Positions 62,818-64,000 of a DNA stretch of 64,000 nt are shown here, piece after piece (position 1 is the stretch's first letter; each line of letters opens with the position of its first letter). The position numbers and the translations under genes are program-made. Source of the DNA: a virus. The DNA is taken from positions 1 through 64,000 of the IMG/VR virus record IMGVR_UViG_3300008267_000007; one strand, given 5' to 3'. Below the pieces are notes generated by a model, which was not told the origin of the DNA, did no database searches, and saw only the letters and a program-made list of their open reading frames with translations.

Positions 62818-63819
62818 ATGGCCATTTATAAAATATTTTCTGAAAAAGATACTTTTATTTCTAAATATCGTAGTACTCAAAATTTTGGTAGAGACGAAAT
62901 TTTAGAAATTTCAAACGAAACTGATATTACATCCTTAAATGCTGATGTAACTCGTACTTTAATTAAGTTTTCTCCTTCCCAAATAAGCAATGTTTTAACT
63001 AATATAGTAAGTGGGAGTTTCACATCTAATTTAAAATTATTTTTGGCTAACGCCACTTTACCTGTAGATTATACTATATATGCTTACCCAATCTCACAGA
63101 GTTGGGATATGGGATTAGGTAAATCTGCTGATAAACCCATTACTACCGTTGGAGTTACATGGGATACTGCGCCATTATATATCACTTCATCCGGAGCATC
63201 CCAATCTTTTTCATACCCTGATAATAAAGATATTAATCTTAATTTAACTACCATTGTCAGTCAATGGAATTCAGGTTCACTTAGCAATCATGGAGTATTA
63301 TTAAAACTTTCTTCTAGTATAGAAGATAGTAATACACCTCTAATTACTAGTTTCTTCTCAATGGACACTCATACTATTTACCCACCTCAATTAGAATTTA
63401 GATGGGATGATAGTTCATATAGCTCTTCACTAACTCAGGTGACAACAACTGATTTTACTTCTGTAATTTCTAACAACAAACCTGAGTTTGAAGAGAATAC
63501 AACTTATAATTTTAGAATTAAATCCCGAGATAGATTTCCTGCTAGGGCATTTCAAACTTCTTCTGTATACTTAAATGTAAAAGCTTTACCTTCATCTTCA
63601 TATTGGGCATTAAAAGATGTTAAAACTGAAGAAATGGTAATTGATTTTGATACTAATTACACTAAAATAAGTTGTGATAATGTTAGTAATTACTTTAGAA
63701 TATATATGGGTGGTTTAGAGCCTGAAAGATATTATCAAATTTTAATAAAAACTATACTCCCAGATGGTGAAGTTATAGTTATAGATAATGAATCAAATTA
63801 TTTTAAAATAGTTAGATAA
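62818..63819 (+). CDS. virion protein with DNRLRE-like (sugar-binding) domain
   Basis: 333 aa from ATG 62818; ATG 62800 is an alternative inside the promoter box. DTFISKYRSTQNFGRDEILE near 11-30 and IKFSPSQIS fit the DNRLRE domain, a beta-sandwich of many secreted proteins, as I know it. Two other sandwich-like parts follow (TVGVTWDTAPLYITSSGASQ; YWALKDVKTEEMVIDFD near 261-277). It may be a baseplate or fibre protein that binds a glycan on the host surface. Stop overlaps the next ATG (TAATG). Confidence 0.75.
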   Translation: MAIYKIFSEKDTFISKYRSTQNFGRDEILEISNETDITSLNADVTRTLIKFSPSQISNVLTNIVSGSFTSNLKLFLANATLPVDYTIYAYPISQSWDMGLGKSADKPITTVGVTWDTAPLYITSSGASQSFSYPDNKDINLNLTTIVSQWNSGSLSNHGVLLKLSSSIEDSNTPLITSFFSMDTHTIYPPQLEFRWDDSSYSSSLTQVTTTDFTSVISNNKPEFEENTTYNFRIKSRDRFPARAFQTSSVYLNVKALPSSSYWALKDVKTEEMVIDFDTNYTKISCDNVSNYFRIYMGGLEPERYYQILIKTILPDGEVIVIDNESNYFKIVR

Positions 63820-64000
63820 TGGCTGAGATAGTTCAATTAAATAAAACAGTTTATGGTAAAATCACATATCCAAATGTGATTGATACTCAATTTACTCAAT
63901 TATTAAAACCCCAAACTGAAGTTACTTCATCTGCGATGACAATAAATCAATTTTTTCAGGGGTATAATGATTTATTTTATGAAATCCCTACTGAAGGAGA
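63819..64000 (+). CDS. probable tail/baseplate structural protein, 3' partial
   Basis: 60 residues are visible before the window ends, beginning MAEIVQLNKTVYGKITYPNV. No stop is seen. It is coupled to the preceding virion gene and is likely structural. I cannot name the product. Confidence 0.6.
   Translation, partial: MAEIVQLNKTVYGKITYPNVIDTQFTQLLKPQTEVTSSAMTINQFFQGYNDLFYEIPTEG

Noticed and set aside
1-64000. Minus-strand ORFs of 60-130 aa at many places (for example 273-491, 5699-6094, 14581-14874)
   Set aside because: Each is a shadow of a strong + strand gene, without a promoter, start context or recognisable motif. All convincing genes run on the + strand.
1-64000. Signs of lysogeny (integrase, attachment site, repressor)
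   Set aside because: No such gene or site seen. The 17588 ribbon-helix-helix-like protein is too uncertain to be called a repressor.

Overview
The window looks like part of the genome of a large, tailed, T4-type phage (contractile-tail myovirus) of an AT-rich Bacteroidota host, most likely a flavobacterium-like bacterium. The T4 signature is the replisome set (split family B polymerase, gp45-type clamp, gp44/gp62-type clamp loader), a gp55-type late sigma factor, and gp25/gp6-type baseplate wedge genes. The host guess rests on promoters that fit the Bacteroidota pattern (TTTG, 19-20 bases, TAnnTTTA), on A-rich start contexts, and on the AT-rich composition. It is inference, not proof. Every gene I can support is on the + strand; there is no integrase, repressor or other sign of lysogeny.

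Layout. 1-8.5 kb: small unknown genes, an orphan ABC-exporter membrane domain, then nucleotide and pterin/deazaguanine metabolism (thyA, queD, queE, folE, a phosphoribosyltransferase, a MazG-like protein). 8.6-17.5 kb: the replication block with DNA polymerase in two pieces around an 87-aa ORF, clamp, GroES and GroEL, clamp loader, a DUF1599/Nmad1 protein and a RecB-type PD-(D/E)XK nuclease. 17.8-30.9 kb: a 13-kb cassette of glycosyltransferases, methyltransferases, a HAD-nucleotidyltransferase fusion and a GDPD-like protein, which looks like a complete phage-borne glycan pathway. 30.9-34.9 kb: small genes, some starting with a T4 capsid-targeting-like peptide, with a duplicated promoter/terminator unit around an HNH-like gene. 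35-54 kb: an accessory region of very small genes, many with their own copy of a highly conserved promoter, plus a GIY-YIG endonuclease, thioredoxin, DNA ligase, a cluster of tRNA-like sequences with abnormal anticodon arms, an AT-hook protein, a triplicated gene and a lipoprotein. 54.8-64 kb: an HD hydrolase, the late sigma factor and the start of the baseplate/tail module.

How it fits together. At least 37 copies of a TCGTATATT-core promoter drive the small-gene region, often directly after, or fused to, a terminator hairpin, so most accessory genes form one- or two-gene units that a host-like RNA polymerase could read. The gp55-type sigma factor should then switch to late genes; a TATTTATA box in front of several structural or putative head genes is my candidate late promoter. 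The metabolic genes supply dTMP and 7-deazaguanine/pterin precursors. Together with the Nmad1 protein and the glycan cassette they raise the possibility of modified, perhaps glycosylated, DNA or virions.

Most interesting leads: the tRNA-like cluster at 40.3-40.9 kb, the interrupted polymerase, the glycan cassette, the promoter array with terminator-promoter fusions, the orphan ABC membrane protein, and the capsid-targeting-like peptide family.
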